Shown: positions 31,423 through 43,843, numbered from the stretch's first letter. The stretch is DNA of 54,773 nt from Byssothecium circinans (GCA_010015675.1 ML977058.1:1-54773), one strand, 5' to 3'. Translations and numbers: made by a program. The notes: generated by a model not told the origin, from the sequence alone.

Positions 31423-33714
31423 TCATATCACCGCCATCACGAGTGCGAGACCCACAGCCACCATCATCGCACACACACTCCCAAAATGTCTCTCTGCACC
31501 ATTCACCGGCGGTGGTATCGATGTCGGAGAAACGGTGTGATTCTCGCCCTTGCCGCCAATCCCGGCCTCCAAAACCAGACTATCCAAACCCCCAGTGACC
31601 TTCTCCAACGGTGCAACCAGTGCCATCTGACTCCAACTGAACTGCGTATTCCTCCCCCCAAAGACAAACACTTCAAAGCGTCCCTTGTACTGGTTCTCCA
31701 CCCATACTCTGCTCCCATTGACTACATCGGTTTCGATGCGGATCGTAGCGGGGAGACCAATGGGTACTTGTTCGTGCGAGGAAGTGGACGCGTTGACCCA
31801 GATACGACCTGGATGGCCAGGGTCATGGCCGTCGCTTTCCGCGGTCGAGCGCAATGGGTAGGGAAAGTTGTCGGAGGTGGTGAATACGAGTGTGGAGTTC
31901 GCATTGCGCGTCAAGTTTGAAGAAATGACTTCGAAGGAGAGCGAGGTATCCGGTCCGCTAAGGATGAAACTGGAAGACACGTTCAAAGTTAGAGTGTAAG
32001 GTGGGCCATAGGAGCCCTTGCCCAGTGTTACATCGACAAGATTGCTAGATGGGCGTGCCCATTGGAAGAGAGGCTTGTTGGTGGAAGGTTGCTGCGAGTT
32101 CGGCAGGCGGCGGTCGAGGTTCTGTCCTGGGGCTTTTGGGGTGAGGTGCGAGAGCGTGGCTTCGAGGTCGGCGGCGCTGATGTTGACGCCACGGGCGCCA
32201 GACCAAGCTCTTGCTGCTACGACTGGGATGCCGTCCTTCATCGCGTAGTAGGCTTCGAGCTGCGTTGTAGCGTCTGCACCGTTGTCGTTCCAGGCAGCTA
32301 GAATAGCGCCCTTGTTTCCTTTCGCTCCTGGCTCAAGCTGCATGGTCTTGTTTACTGGGTTGAATAGCGCGGGGTTCCATTGCCATCCGTCGGTGTTGGC
32401 GAAGTTCATAGTTCGTGTGACGTTGTAGAATTGGGGGTACGGGGCTGGCAAGATCGGCGTGTGATCGTTCTTGAGACTCATGTATGCCCACCAATCCTCC
32501 GAGTTGATGATGGAGTAGTTGTCTTTATGCAGCTGCACTGGGTCTGACTCGCCATACTGCCAGTGCTGGATCACAATGTCCTGGTTGATGGTGAAGTTGT
32601 TGGACGGCTCGTTGGTTCCCCATATACGGATTCGTTTGCCTGATGTTGATTTGACAAAGTCGGACATGTTGTTGACGAAGTTGATGTACACGTCGGCCAG
32701 TTTCGCGTCGTATTCATCAGCACCGATGTGAACTTCTTTGGTCTGGAACCAAGGCAGGAATTCGGACCAAATGGCTTTTACAGTCGGAATAGCGTCAGGA
32801 TGAGTAAGGTTCAGCAGATCCTTCTTCGGGAGTGCGAGCTCAGGCTTCCACTTGGTGATGGAGAGACAGTGGCCTGGAGCTTCAATCTCTGGGATGACGG
32901 TAACACCACGCTGAGCGCAGTGCTTTTGGAAGTCTTCAAACTCCTTCCTTGAAAGTGTTTCGTTCGGACGTTGGACAATGCCTTGAAGTTCCTTATTCTC
33001 GGGAAAGAGCGAGAAGTGGGAGAAGACTTTGTTCCATGTCTCATTGTGTCCGCGGTTCAGCGGATAGTTGTCGCTCGAGTGATAATGAAATTCGGACATC
33101 TTGAAGAAGGATGCGTAGGTGCATAGCTCTTTCAGGAACTCACCCGTGTACCATTTTCGTCCCGCATCGAGCATGTACCCACGCGTCGCATACGCAGGTG
33201 CATCAACAGTTCTTCCTTGCGGTAAAGGCGACCCATTCGCAATCGAAAGCTGTTGAAGCAGTGTTCGCGTGCCCCAGAACATTCCCCTTGCGCCAGTGCC
33301 GCCGATGGTCACACGCTCGCTATTGACTTCCAGCTCATACGCTTCTTCCGTCGCATCGCCATTTTCATATGTCGGTGGACTCGCCGAGCTGTTCTGAAAT
33401 GCGCGAAGATAGAGGCCGGAGCTGGGCGTTGCGTCGACTTTTTCCAAGGTCCAGTTGCTGCCAAATAGCTGCGAGAGATCCTGTCGGAACGTCTCCGCGA
33501 ACTCGTATGCCGTCGGCGGAATGAGGGTTAGGCCATTCTTGTCGGCGACATCAGCGAAGACTTTGTCGATATAGATTGTCTTGGGTGCGTTGGCCAGCGA
33601 GAACACGCTAGATGATGTATTCGCCCTCTCCCATTGCACAGGAGGTAAAGGTTGCAGCGCAGTAACAGTGACCGACGCAACGCTCGCCAAAATGCCCAGA
33701 AGCCTCAGCCTCAT
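31423..33714 (-). CDS. GH20 beta-N-acetylhexosaminidase, secreted and possibly GPI-anchored
   Basis: Single exon, 763 residues. Signal peptide MRLRLLGILASVASVTVTA. A GH20b-like domain (residues about 40-165) precedes the GH20 barrel: TRGYMLDAGRKWY, FHYHSSDNYPL, IPEIEAPGH and the catalytic Asp-Glu pair in HIGADEYD (D333, E334), the dyad used in substrate-assisted cleavage of terminal GlcNAc or GalNAc. WGTNEP and QHWQYG follow. The last 22 residues are hydrophobic (VCAMMVAVGLALVMAVI) after a polar spacer, like a GPI-attachment signal. Many sequons are present. It is likely active on chitin fragments or glycoproteins at the cell surface. Confidence 0.92.
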   Translation of the reverse strand: MRLRLLGILASVASVTVTALQPLPPVQWERANTSSSVFSLANAPKTIYIDKVFADVADKNGLTLIPPTAYEFAETFRQDLSQLFGSNWTLEKVDATPSSGLYLRAFQNSSASPPTYENGDATEEAYELEVNSERVTIGGTGARGMFWGTRTLLQQLSIANGSPLPQGRTVDAPAYATRGYMLDAGRKWYTGEFLKELCTYASFFKMSEFHYHSSDNYPLNRGHNETWNKVFSHFSLFPENKELQGIVQRPNETLSRKEFEDFQKHCAQRGVTVIPEIEAPGHCLSITKWKPELALPKKDLLNLTHPDAIPTVKAIWSEFLPWFQTKEVHIGADEYDAKLADVYINFVNNMSDFVKSTSGKRIRIWGTNEPSNNFTINQDIVIQHWQYGESDPVQLHKDNYSIINSEDWWAYMSLKNDHTPILPAPYPQFYNVTRTMNFANTDGWQWNPALFNPVNKTMQLEPGAKGNKGAILAAWNDNGADATTQLEAYYAMKDGIPVVAARAWSGARGVNISAADLEATLSHLTPKAPGQNLDRRLPNSQQPSTNKPLFQWARPSSNLVDVTLGKGSYGPPYTLTLNVSSSFILSGPDTSLSFEVISSNLTRNANSTLVFTTSDNFPYPLRSTAESDGHDPGHPGRIWVNASTSSHEQVPIGLPATIRIETDVVNGSRVWVENQYKGRFEVFVFGGRNTQFSWSQMALVAPLEKVTGGLDSLVLEAGIGGKGENHTVSPTSIPPPVNGAERHFGSVCAMMVAVGLALVMAVI

Positions 33715-34684
33715 TATTGTACCTGGGGATTGAAAGGAAGGAAAGCGACAAGCCCATTTTTACTCAGCGGCCATGGGATGATTTTGTAGCTTTGCCATGC
33801 TGGGTAGCTATCTCGCTATCTCGCATCCTTTCCTGCAAGTGATCTGATCGTCGTCGTGACTGGGATCCCTGCCATCGCTATCATTCGCTGCAACCTCACA
33901 ACCTTGGGCGATTATTGTTTCCTTTCCCCGCATGCTGACGGCTCGCAATGTAACCTGAGGAACAGCCAAGGATCATTTTATGGCGGAAGAGGAAGCTAAG
34001 ATCCACACATACGAAGAATCGAACTGATCGTAAACGAGTCACGATGGAGGGGTTGAAAAGAAGAGGCGGCGGCAGCTTGCGCACGATCGATGAGGTCCTA
34101 GACGCCCCGAACTAATAACATCAAAGTTTATAGTTACGAGATGAGATGACCTCATATTGGACTTGTCGGATGAATTACGGTGAGGTGATAACAAGACGAG
34201 AGAATTCCCCGACAACGGCAACGGGAACGGCTTCTTCCTTGGCTGACATGGGGAACACGTACGAGACACGGCAGGCCCACTTCATCCCTCAACACCATTT
34301 GATACCACTCTCATCACCGCACCGCAGACGCAGAAGCATCGTCATTAGTTTTCCGTGTTCCCGTCTCATGGTCGTTGCGCAATCCACGCACCAAGAACCG
34401 CATGTCTGTTTCTCAGCAACCTCTCGTCACCATCCTAATTAGGTCTAGCCTCTTTATGATCAGCATATAGCATACCTGTTCCTGTCGTCCCGATGCACTA
34501 GAGATTGTAATATACATGCTGTGCCCAACGCGCTGCACAGCAGGTACCCCCATGCAAACGTTAAAAGGATGTGGTTGGCTCAACGGAATCTCGCGGGCAA
34601 GGTGGGAGGAGGTATAAAGCCTGGGTAACTTCCCTTACTCGAGCTCGTCGTGGCGCTAGAAAGAGCTGGAGATACACTGGCAGA
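33715..34684. promoter_or_regulatory. Divergent promoter between the GH20 and GH47 genes
   Basis: 970 bp between start codons with no coding frame of its own. On the GH47 side a TATAAA lies at 34613-34618, about 70 bp before the ATG. No TATA was found on the GH20 side. CT/AG-rich and AT-rich patches are unremarkable. Co-regulation is inferred from layout only. Confidence 0.5.
34613..34618 (+). promoter_or_regulatory. TATA box of the GH47 gene
   Basis: TATAAA, 67 bp upstream of the start codon at 34685, a usual distance in filamentous fungi. Confidence 0.55.
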
Positions 34685-36411
34685 ATGGTCCGTTTCACGC
34701 AAAAATTGTTAACGAGCGCTGCTCTTGCGTTTTCTGCGTTGGCAATACCATCTCCCCTCAATGTCCGCGATGGTACGCCCTACCCGAATAACACCTATCC
34801 AAGCCAAACAGGTCGCGGTTACGATTACACTGGCTTCGACTCCAATCAGACCCGTCGTTCAGAAGCAGTAGTCGAGATGTTCCGCTTTGCCTGGAACGGG
34901 TACTACACCTACGCCTTCCCCAATGATGACTTGCGGCCCGTCACCAACACGTTCACCAATTCGCGGAATGGCTGGGGTGTAGCTGCTATTGATGCGCTCA
35001 GTACGGCTATCATCATGGAGCAAACAGACATTGTCAATCAGATCCTCGACTTCGTGCCGACTATTGACTTCACGCAAGTCACGCGACCTGGTGCGAGCTT
35101 GAGCGTTAGTCTTTTCGAGACAAACATCCGTTATGTTGGTGGCCTACTTTCCGGGTACGATTTGCTCAAGGGACCGTTTGATCATCTGGAGATGGATGAA
35201 GGAAAGGTGGATTCCTTGTTGAAGCAATGCGTAACCCTCGCGGACACGCTCAAGTTCGCTTTCAATACGACATCAGGGATCCCGGTCAACAACGTCTTCA
35301 TCAATAACCAGACCTTTGCACCGAGGTACAGGATGCAAGATGGGACATGGTCTGCTGGACTGGCCGAGTTGGGAACCTTGGTGCTCGAATGGCAGCATCT
35401 GTCCGATTTGAGTGGCAATCCGGAGTACGGCAACCTTGCCCAAAAAGCGATGGACTACTTCTTAAAGCCGAGCGAGGAAGTCTGGCCAGGTCTCACGGGC
35501 GGAAACTTCAGCACCGAGACTGGCAAGATTCTCGATGCGTACGGTGGATGGACATCTGGTAACGATTCAGCTTACGAGGTGTGTATGATGTGTATGGCCT
35601 CTTACCAATGTACTAACATCAGTAGTACCTTATCAAAATGTACGCCTACGACCCTGAAAAATACGCTCTCTACGCTGAACGCTTCACCGAAGCCGCCGAC
35701 TCCACAATCGCACACCTCCTCTCCTCACCGTCGTCTCGCCCGGACCTCACAATGGCGGGTTCCTTCTCCGGCCGCGCCGTGCAAAACTACTCCGAGCAAC
35801 TCGCCTGTTTCATCGGCGGATCCTTCATTCTGGGCTCCACCACCTTGGACAAACCAGAATACCTCAAGTACGGTTTAGAGTTCTCCGAATTCTGCGCAAA
35901 TGGGTATCGTTATGCCGCTTCCGGCATCGGCCCCATCGTCTACTCCTGGAACACCACAGAACTCAGCCAGCCCGAATTCGCCAACCAGACCGAACTCTAC
36001 GAAAAAGCCGGCTGGTTCATCAACGACAATTCCGCCTTCTTCAACGGCCAAGCCCCCGAAGCTGTCGAGAGCTGGTACTACGCGTACCAAGTCACCGGGA
36101 ACCAGTACTGGCGCGATGTAGCATGGGCGTACACGCTGGCGCAGAACCGCACAGAGCGCGTGGGCTCGGGGTTCTCGTCGATACTTAATGTGCTGGATCC
36201 GTCGGGTGGCGGGACGCAGGACTTCATGGCAAGTTACTTCTTGGCCGAGGTGCTGAAGTACCAGTATTTGATTCAAGCACCCGAGGAGAAGAAGGGGGAG
36301 TGGGATGTGGAGTATGCGCCCGACGGTGTGGGGAAGGGCGGGAATGTGAATCAGTGGGTGTATAATACTGAGGCGCATCCATTTAGGGTACAGGCGAAGA
36401 TGCCTGTGTAG
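34685..36411 (+). CDS. GH47 alpha-1,2-mannosidase
   Basis: Two exons: 34685-35578 and 35626-36411 (intron 47 nt with a perfect TACTAAC branch site); 1,680 nt, 559 residues. The start MVRFTQKLLTSAALAFSALA is a signal peptide or anchor. GH47 motifs appear in order: WNGYYTYAFPNDDLRPV, GWGVAAIDALSTAIIM, ETNIRYVGGLLSGYDLL, LAELGTLVLEWQHLSDL, YEYLIKMYAYDP (across the intron), LACFIGGSFILG, PEAVESWYYAYQVTGN, FLAEVLKYQYLI and the terminal NTEAHPF. The enzyme removes alpha-1,2-linked mannose from N-glycans in an inverting, calcium-dependent reaction. The cleavable-looking leader and lack of a long stem suggest a secreted form. Confidence 0.93.
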
Positions 36412-37715
36412 ATGGAGAGGTGGCGTTTGTGTATGTGTATCATCGAGGAGATTGGTTGTTAGCAGATGGTTGTGTAATTCTAAGGGTACCTTTCGAAATT
36501 GACCACCTTTGCTTTGTTGAAAACTTCATTGAGCCAATGCTACTTTAAAGTATCAAGGATACTATAGGTTTGCTTTTGACACATATTTTCACAGCTACAC
36601 TAGCACATTTTCGTTTCATGCTCTTGGATTGCTACAATGGTAGATGTTCGGCTATATAAGTCAAGGGCCTGCCCGAGGGGTCTCGCTACTGCGATTGGCT
36701 GGCTTAGTTTGCCTTTGCGCTTTGTGAGGAGCTTCTCGCCGCAGAAATAGCAGTGATACCCACCGATTTAATTGATCGCAAACTGACGCCGGTACATGGT
36801 TGTTGATAGGTTCTGTGGTGGAGTGACGTGTTCAGCCTAGCGTAGAGCAACGCTCGGGGTGTGGCTTTGGGTGTGGCTTCGCGTGACTCAGCCCGGGCGC
36901 TAGGTCATATATGGTTGTAGTAGTAGCGGGTGCTAGTCACCACCAACCAGACAGAACCACCAACCTGGTCAGAGATCAGACGGAATCTCATCTCTTTGTT
37001 TATCGAAATGCCCGCCTCCGAGCGACACTCGACTGTGATGTTGATGTGATATCCACTCCACAACAGTTCCACCGAGCTCGAAGGAAATGCGGGGTTCAAT
37101 CGCGACCGGTGAAAGCGCTCCAGGGTCAGGCGAGGGAACACGTAGCCCTGGGCCCGCATTGAGTTTCGTACAAACCGGTGAGAAAACTGGCAATTATCCG
37201 TGAATGTGGGGAAATCTGATCTGATCCGATCGAAATGCTGTTTGGAAAATGTTCTAACACGTCGTCGCTTCACTCAACAAATAGTATATACTCGTCGTGA
37301 TACGAGTTGAAGCCGGAATTTGGATCAATAAAGGTCTTCTGCACTGATAACCCGATCTACTGGAGCCATTTCTTGGTGCACTATGTTACGGTACCTACTT
37401 TCACCTCAGCCTTGCGCCTCCTGTGGTTCATCCCGCTATCTTGACCCCCAAACCTCATATCGACATGCATAATCATTCGTTGCAGCAGCCATTCAGCGTG
37501 GAGAAGATATTGGGTTTGTGCGAGACGAAAATGGCAAAAGCGGGGAAACGCCTATGAGAATCCTTCGTGGCCCCCTCACAGAGTGAAGCATCAGCAACCA
37601 GGCGCTTATGCTATTTATGTATAGATGGGTATTCGGTCAGAACCTCTCCGTTGCTGCCTAGCCCTACATCTTCCATCCACTTTTTCCATACACCCACCTC
37701 TATGTTAGAGACGAT
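36412..37715. other. 1.3-kb intergenic region, no gene recognised
   Basis: Downstream of GH47 and upstream of the STAND-kinase-ankyrin gene. Short open frames at 36,905-37,273 on both strands lack family motifs and overlap each other. No TATA box is evident close to 37716. Confidence 0.45.
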
Positions 37716-40700
37716 ATGGGCGATCCTGTATCCATTGCCGGGTTGAGCCTTCAAGTCGCTCAGATTCTCGGGCCTGTCGTTATTGCCCTAGGAAAGGCTA
37801 TTCGAGACGGAAAAACTGTACATCACACATTACAGGAACTCCACGCCGATCTAGAAGTCATATACGACTTGGTTAGCAACATCAACAGCATACTCGACGC
37901 TCCCCGCTTTATCGACGTATTTCAGAGCATCCAAGAAGACGGTGGTCCGGCTCTGATCGGTCCTCTCAAGCGCTCTCTCGAAAGATGTTCGAGAGAGGCG
38001 CAGACACTACTCGAGATCCTTCTCAAACTAGGGCTTCAAACGCGGCAGGGTGCCATCAAGCAGGCATATTTACAATGGCGTCTTGATCGTCGCTCGCAGG
38101 ATATTGATGCGTTGAAACAAAGATTGCAAGACCACAGAGGTTCTATTCAATTAGGGTTCCAATGCCTCACGATGTGAGTCCCGTTTCTCCTTTCAATTCA
38201 GAATATTTGCACTAATGTCATATTTCAGGTGGAAACAACTCCAAATATCTGATCGAGACAACGTGAGTGTTCAAGGCCTCAAGGCCCAAATGGATGGACT
38301 TCACAAGGCGATTGAACACGTACTTGTGCAATTGAGCAGCAAGGCAGAGGTTCCCAAGGACGAAGAGCAAACTCAGATATTCGATGAGATGAAAAGCATG
38401 CACGACACGTCAATGCATCTGCAACGACAAGCAACAGTACGCCTAGAGTACATCACATCGCTAACGGAACAACCTGCGTCCCAGCACGAAGGTGATAATA
38501 CGACCTCACCGACAACACCAACCTCATCCCTATTACCGTCATTCCATACCAGGTTCTCAGGTCCGATACTCGCAAATATGGGGGAGCGAGGGGCGGAGAC
38601 TCTACCATCATCATCGACAACACATATGTCTACCAACGTTTTTGAGGACGAGTTCACGAAACTATTAGCCCGCGCCACGACACAAAATATGGGGGTTAGC
38701 AAGCGCTATTCGGAAGATTTCTTTGTGCATCTTTCCATTCTGTTGAATGCAGTTGGGAAATGTACGTGGGGTGAGCGACCAAGGACATATTTGGTACTAC
38801 GTCTCATTGGCGAGGTCAGAGTTATGGAAAGGTTTGTTTTTGAAGGTTTCAAAGACATCCATTTCCCTTACGATGAGAAGACGATTCCAAGTTGTGTTGG
38901 TACAAGCGGTGCACGGCACAACTTTCTCAGCAAGCAAGATTACGTGCTGAGTCCAAGATCAGCTGATCTTGTGCAAGGTGGACGCCATCGCCATCTCGGT
39001 CAGTCGACAACTTCTCGCGTTCAATTGATATGTGGCTGATCGGTTCAAGATAGCAGTGCAGATGCCTTCTTTAACGTCATAACGAAGCTCGGTTCGGGTG
39101 GCTTCAGTGTAGTGGACAAAGTGCAACACAAGCTGACCCTTGAAGATTATGCGGTGAGTAAATTGGACCCAGCCATGTAACTAGCATTGCAGCTGATATT
39201 TTAATAGCGGAAGAAGATCAATAGGAATGGTTCCTTTTCTAATAACAAAAAGGTATTGGCCTTTTTCGAGAATGAGATACAGCAATTGAAGCGTCTCTCC
39301 CACCTACACCTCGTCAAATTTGTTGGTTCCTACACGGATAGAAGATACATTGGCATTATTATGCAGCCAGTGGCAGACATTGATCTTCATCGCTATCTTA
39401 CAAGGCCAGACCTCACTTCCGAAGACCTGGTCCTATTGCGGTCTTTTGTCGGGTGTTTGTGCTCGGCGTTAGGCTACCTACATGACCAAAAATGCCGGCA
39501 TAAAGATTTGAAGCCCCAGAACATCCTCATTAGTAAGTTACTACGTGAGGTACAGGTGTAATCAATGTCACTGACTATATTGCCCCACTGTAGAGGGACA
39601 GACAGTTCTCTTAGCTGACTTTGGAACTGCGCTTGACTGGACTGATTTGGAGAACGACATTACCGCAGGTCCTCCAGAAGCGTTCACCAAATTGTACATG
39701 GCCCCAGAGGTACGCCTTGTCAACTACAAGTTATTAGTTTGAATGTTAATCATATTATAGGTCGCACGGCACGAATTAAGAGATGCATCGTCTGATATAT
39801 GGTCATTGGGTTGTGTCTTTCTTGAGATGGTGGTGAGACGTATTAGTCTACTAAATAGTGCATTATTGCTGACTGCAACAGACCCTACTCTCTGGGTTCT
39901 CACTCCAACGCAAATCCGACTTCTTCGAAGCTCTTGAAACATCTTCCGCTGCCTATTTCCTCAACCACGATGGCATCAGCCATTGGATTAGCCAACTGAT
40001 GGCCTCATCGGGCCATGTTGATGAACCGCTGTGCACGATGATTGAATCTATGACAGCCCTTGATCCACACAGCCGACCTACAGCAAAGGAACTGGTCAGA
40101 GGAATACCAATGAAGCAAACAAATCGCATACAATACGGCCGATACTGTTGCTTTGAAGCGCTCGATGACGATATCTCCTCATATGAAGGCTCAGTCTCCG
40201 ATGATGACGTCTTTGAGACGGCCAAGACCGTCAGCGACGTTGTGACTGTAACCACAACAGGAAGCCTCTCAATGACAGAGCCGCTTGAGGTGGACCCATC
40301 AGCTGAGAAACCTATTTCACCAACCGTCCAACAGAGATCCAGTCGAATACCGGTATATCGTGCGAGATCAACACCTTCACCTTCGGCTCCGGCTTCGGAT
40401 CCTCGAGTTGAAGCGAGTGGGTCACTGAGCCTCCCACGACACCAGTTGTTCGAAGAAAAGGCCAGAAGAAAATTAGTTTTGGGGTTCGCTACCTCCCAGC
40501 ATGAAGTTCCGGTCGAGAAATCCCAGGCCGTTTCTGCTACCGATGCCGTTCCGGGTACTTTGGAGTCACGTACGATCCAAGAAGCTGAATCGGTCGCCAG
40601 CACAGTGTTGGAGATCGAGAAGGCCTTTTTGGCCAGCCATCAACAATTGGAGAATTACCTCCTTGGACTAAGACGTCGCAATTCCACAGGCTGGCTATCG

Positions 40701-42896
40701 TATTTGCTTCCTCTGGTCGAAAGTCACCTTCTCGATGATCAGCGTTTAAGTTTGCTCCATGTTGCAAGCAAGTTCAACAATGCAGCTTTATCAAGGGCTA
40801 TTGTTGAGTTTGTTCTTCACGAGCAGCCTAGGCTCGTCAACGAGGTGACGGTCCACGGGCATTCGGCGCTGCATTATGCCGCATACAAGGGAAGGGTCAA
40901 ACTTATCAACTTCTTGATTGAGAAGGGGGTCAAGCCAAATGTTCAAAATCGTGCTGGTGATACACCGTTGCACATCGCTCTTTCTTACGACCAATTGAAA
41001 GCAAGTATGTCGTTGATTCCTCATCTTTCTCCAGATGATATCAACGTGAAGAATATCAGTGGTCGCTCTCCAATATTCTTTGCTTGTGCCAATGCACCGA
41101 CCGCCATCATTCATCAATTGATGAATGCAGGTGCTCTGCTCAACGCTCCGGACCATATGGGAATCACGCCTCTTCAGGCATGTCAGCTGCACAACGAATC
41201 TGACGTCGCGAATGAATTGAATACGCGCATATTGAGAGACATGCCGGATTTAGACAAGGGCGAGCCTGTCTCGACGTCTCAATTTTGGGACAGATTGAAA
41301 GGCAAGGAATTCTCTGACTGCTACTGCCGTTACTGTACCCTGAGAAGGGTCGTCGAAATGTCAAGAACTGGAAATGAGCGTGTTCGTTCGATTCCACCAC
41401 AAGATAAACCAGGGAATCAATCTGGAGCGGGAAAGGTCATCTTCTGTCCATGCCCAAATCATCTCCGAAGATATGCAAAGGACTATCTCACCATTGTGAC
41501 ACTGAAAACCTGCAAGTGTATCGAGTGCGACAAGGCACGAGAACGCAATGCAAAGAACGTACCATGTGGAACGCCAATAGGCAATGACTACCTCCCCTAC
41601 AACGACCACGTGGAAACGCTTTCGCGAGTACCAGAGCCTTACACCGACCCACCGAGCCTCTTATCCGGCGCAGATTTCATCAACAAGCCGCTTCCTCCGT
41701 ACCCTGGCCACAAGTACTACGACTACCTCATCGAGAAAGCACTTAATGCAGGTGCTTCCGAAGCTACGAAACAACACGCCACAACCGTTGCACTGAAAAC
41801 TTTGGCAGACGCAGGCTTCAGAGGTAGGAACTCGTACCGGAAGAAACCCACCAAGGCCCTCCAGTGGGTGATCTTGAACTTCCGCCATATCAGCGAAGCA
41901 GCAACTCTTTGCGAGATGGTACGAATATTGTTGGATTCGGGAGCAGATTTAGAGTGTCTATCATACGACGAGCGATCTATCCTGAAATGCGCTGCAATAC
42001 ACCAAAATGTATCCCTTCTCCAATTGCTGATCGACAGGAAAGCTGACGTCAAACGAACCTTATCAGGCTGGACCCCTTTGCAACTGGCAGTGAATTGTGG
42101 TCAAGCCGTGTCGGCTCGCATGCTTCTACGGGCGGGCGCAGACGTTGATGCCCAGGGTGCGGGTGGTCTGACGTCGCTCCACCGAGCAATCGCTTCTTGC
42201 GACAGAGGCGAAGGGCTTATACCTCTTCTACTGGCACATGGGGCATTGCCGGAAATCCCAGATAAATTTGGCGACACACCGCTTCACCTTGCAGTCAAAA
42301 ACACACGTATTCATGGAGTCCAAGCACTTCTTGTTGGCGGTGCGGATATTGACGCCCGTGGAAGAAACAATGAAACGCCACTTACTCAAGTTATGGAAAG
42401 CAAGGACGAGGAGCTCATTCGTACTTTGCTTGAGCATGGTGCCACTGTGTGTCGAAGGGACTGGAAGGGGTATTCAGCCTTAGAATCCGCGATCCATCAA
42501 GGTCTTGTGAGCACGGTCAGACTCCTGCTTGGAGAGTACGATGCAGACCAGAGCATACAAAAGCCCACTGAGTTCATGAAAATGTTGGATGTCCTTGCAA
42601 ATTCACCGTTCAGCGACCCCGATACTATCGAAGTATTGCTAGGATACGGAACAAACGTGAACGCTAAGGATAGAGATGGAAACACTCCACTACATAATGC
42701 AGCAAGGAGTGGAAACACGGCACTGGCAAGAAAGTTGCGAGAGCATGGTGCATCAACACATCTTCAGAATCGGAAAGGTTTGACACCGCTCGATATGGCG
42801 AAAAGACACCGGACACTTGGAGTTGTAGTGCTCTTAGGTGGCACATATACAGACAGTTGGGGGGGAATTTTCAAACTGTCATGGATGAAGCCGTGA
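37716..42896 (+). CDS. Fungal STAND-type N-domain / protein kinase / ankyrin-repeat fusion
   Basis: Seven exons: 37716-38173, 38229-38998, 39050-39153, 39208-39532, 39594-39709, 39761-39832 and 39882-42896 (4,860 nt, 1,619 residues); all introns are 49-61 nt and GT-AG. Residues 1-150 (MGDPVSIAGLSLQVAQIL...) resemble the fungal N-terminal domain of STAND proteins. Residues about 410-690 form a Ser/Thr kinase: GSGGFS loop near 424, HKDLKPQN at 542-549 (HRD changed to HKD), DFG near 561, APE, and DIWSLGCVFLEM. A low-complexity linker follows. Ankyrin block 1 spans about 900-1065, a Cys-rich island about 1090-1195, and ankyrin block 2 about 1260-1600. Kinase catalytic residues are present, so activity is plausible. 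The architecture suggests an immune-like sensor; this is inference. It ends 10 bp from the converging GNAT gene. Confidence 0.85.
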
Positions 42897-42906
42897 AAGA
42901 AGAGTA

Positions 42907-43843
42907 TCAATTCAACGTTTTTCCCGCTTCATCCCTCACGCCAATCTTCCTAAAATCCCCATAAACAACCCAAGCATCCACATACTCCTCCTCGCCCCCA
43001 TCACCATCTTTCTTCCTCAATCTTCCTGCCTCCGGAATCCGTCCAACATGCTGGAATCCCAAGCGTTCCCAAAGCTTCACGCTCGCCTCATTGTTCGCAT
43101 ACACCAAATTGAACACACTCCCCCGATACCCGCACGCCGGCCCATAGAACAGAAAAGAACGCGCGGCTATACGACCGAGTCCAAGACCGCGAGAGGAAGG
43201 GGGCACCATGAATCCGGCGTTGCAGAGATGTGAGGAGCGGCCGGGGTAGTTGGGCTTGATGTAGTAGGTGAAAGCGTAGGTGTCGGAGGGGTTGGGAAGG
43301 TTGATTGTGTTGGACGACAAGGATGAGGTTGTGAGGTTATGAAATTTTGAATGTCCAATCTTGATGGTGGAGAGTTGGGACGTGGAAAGGGGTAGTCCAT
43401 CTGATGGTATTTTTGTAGAAGAAGGGTTTAGGCTTTGCAGTTGCGACTGTGTGAGAAGGAAACCAACGATAAGATCGTAGGATTGGAAGTATGCTTTGTA
43501 TCCTGAGATGTCTAGGGTGTCTTCTTGTGGGTATGTTCGTCCGTCTGCAATTTCTCTGGTGATATCATTAGTGAAATTTTTACTCCGCGACAGTTTTGTG
43601 TATTTACTCATTGAAGTCATTGAAAAGCTTCTGCGATAACTCTGCATCTAACTCATCACCTACGGTAAAGTCGTAGTGGACTGTCAAAATCGCGGCTCGC
43701 GTGTTGGACGCATTGGATTCAATGGGGTATATGCGTGCTGGGATTTCGCCAATCGGCTTTGCGATGCCGCGTACTTTGCCATAAGCCATTTTCAGAGCTC
43801 GAGAATCGATTGACGGAACTTGGAAGATAGGACAGGGTTTCAA
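42907..43843 (-). CDS. GNAT-family acetyltransferase, 5' end unresolved
   Basis: Two exons: 43843-43608 and 43555-42907 (intron 52 nt; 885 nt, 295 codons). The first listed codon is TTG, not ATG. The frame stays open upstream through WPKNTNLNSL to about 43872, where CAATAG could be a splice acceptor, so an upstream exon with the real ATG is likely. An in-frame ATG at 43789 (MAYGKVRGIAKP) is the alternative. The GNAT core sits in exon 2: CNAGFMVPPSSRGLGLGRIA with the RGLGLG acetyl-CoA loop, and VYANNEASVKLWERLGFQHVG. FNEEIADGRTYPQ across the intron fits the family. Substrate unknown. It resembles fungal proteins annotated only as acetyltransferases. Confidence 0.75.

Noticed and set aside
39953..40603. 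216-codon minus-strand open frame
   Set aside because: Antisense to the kinase-ankyrin gene linker; Ser-rich and featureless.
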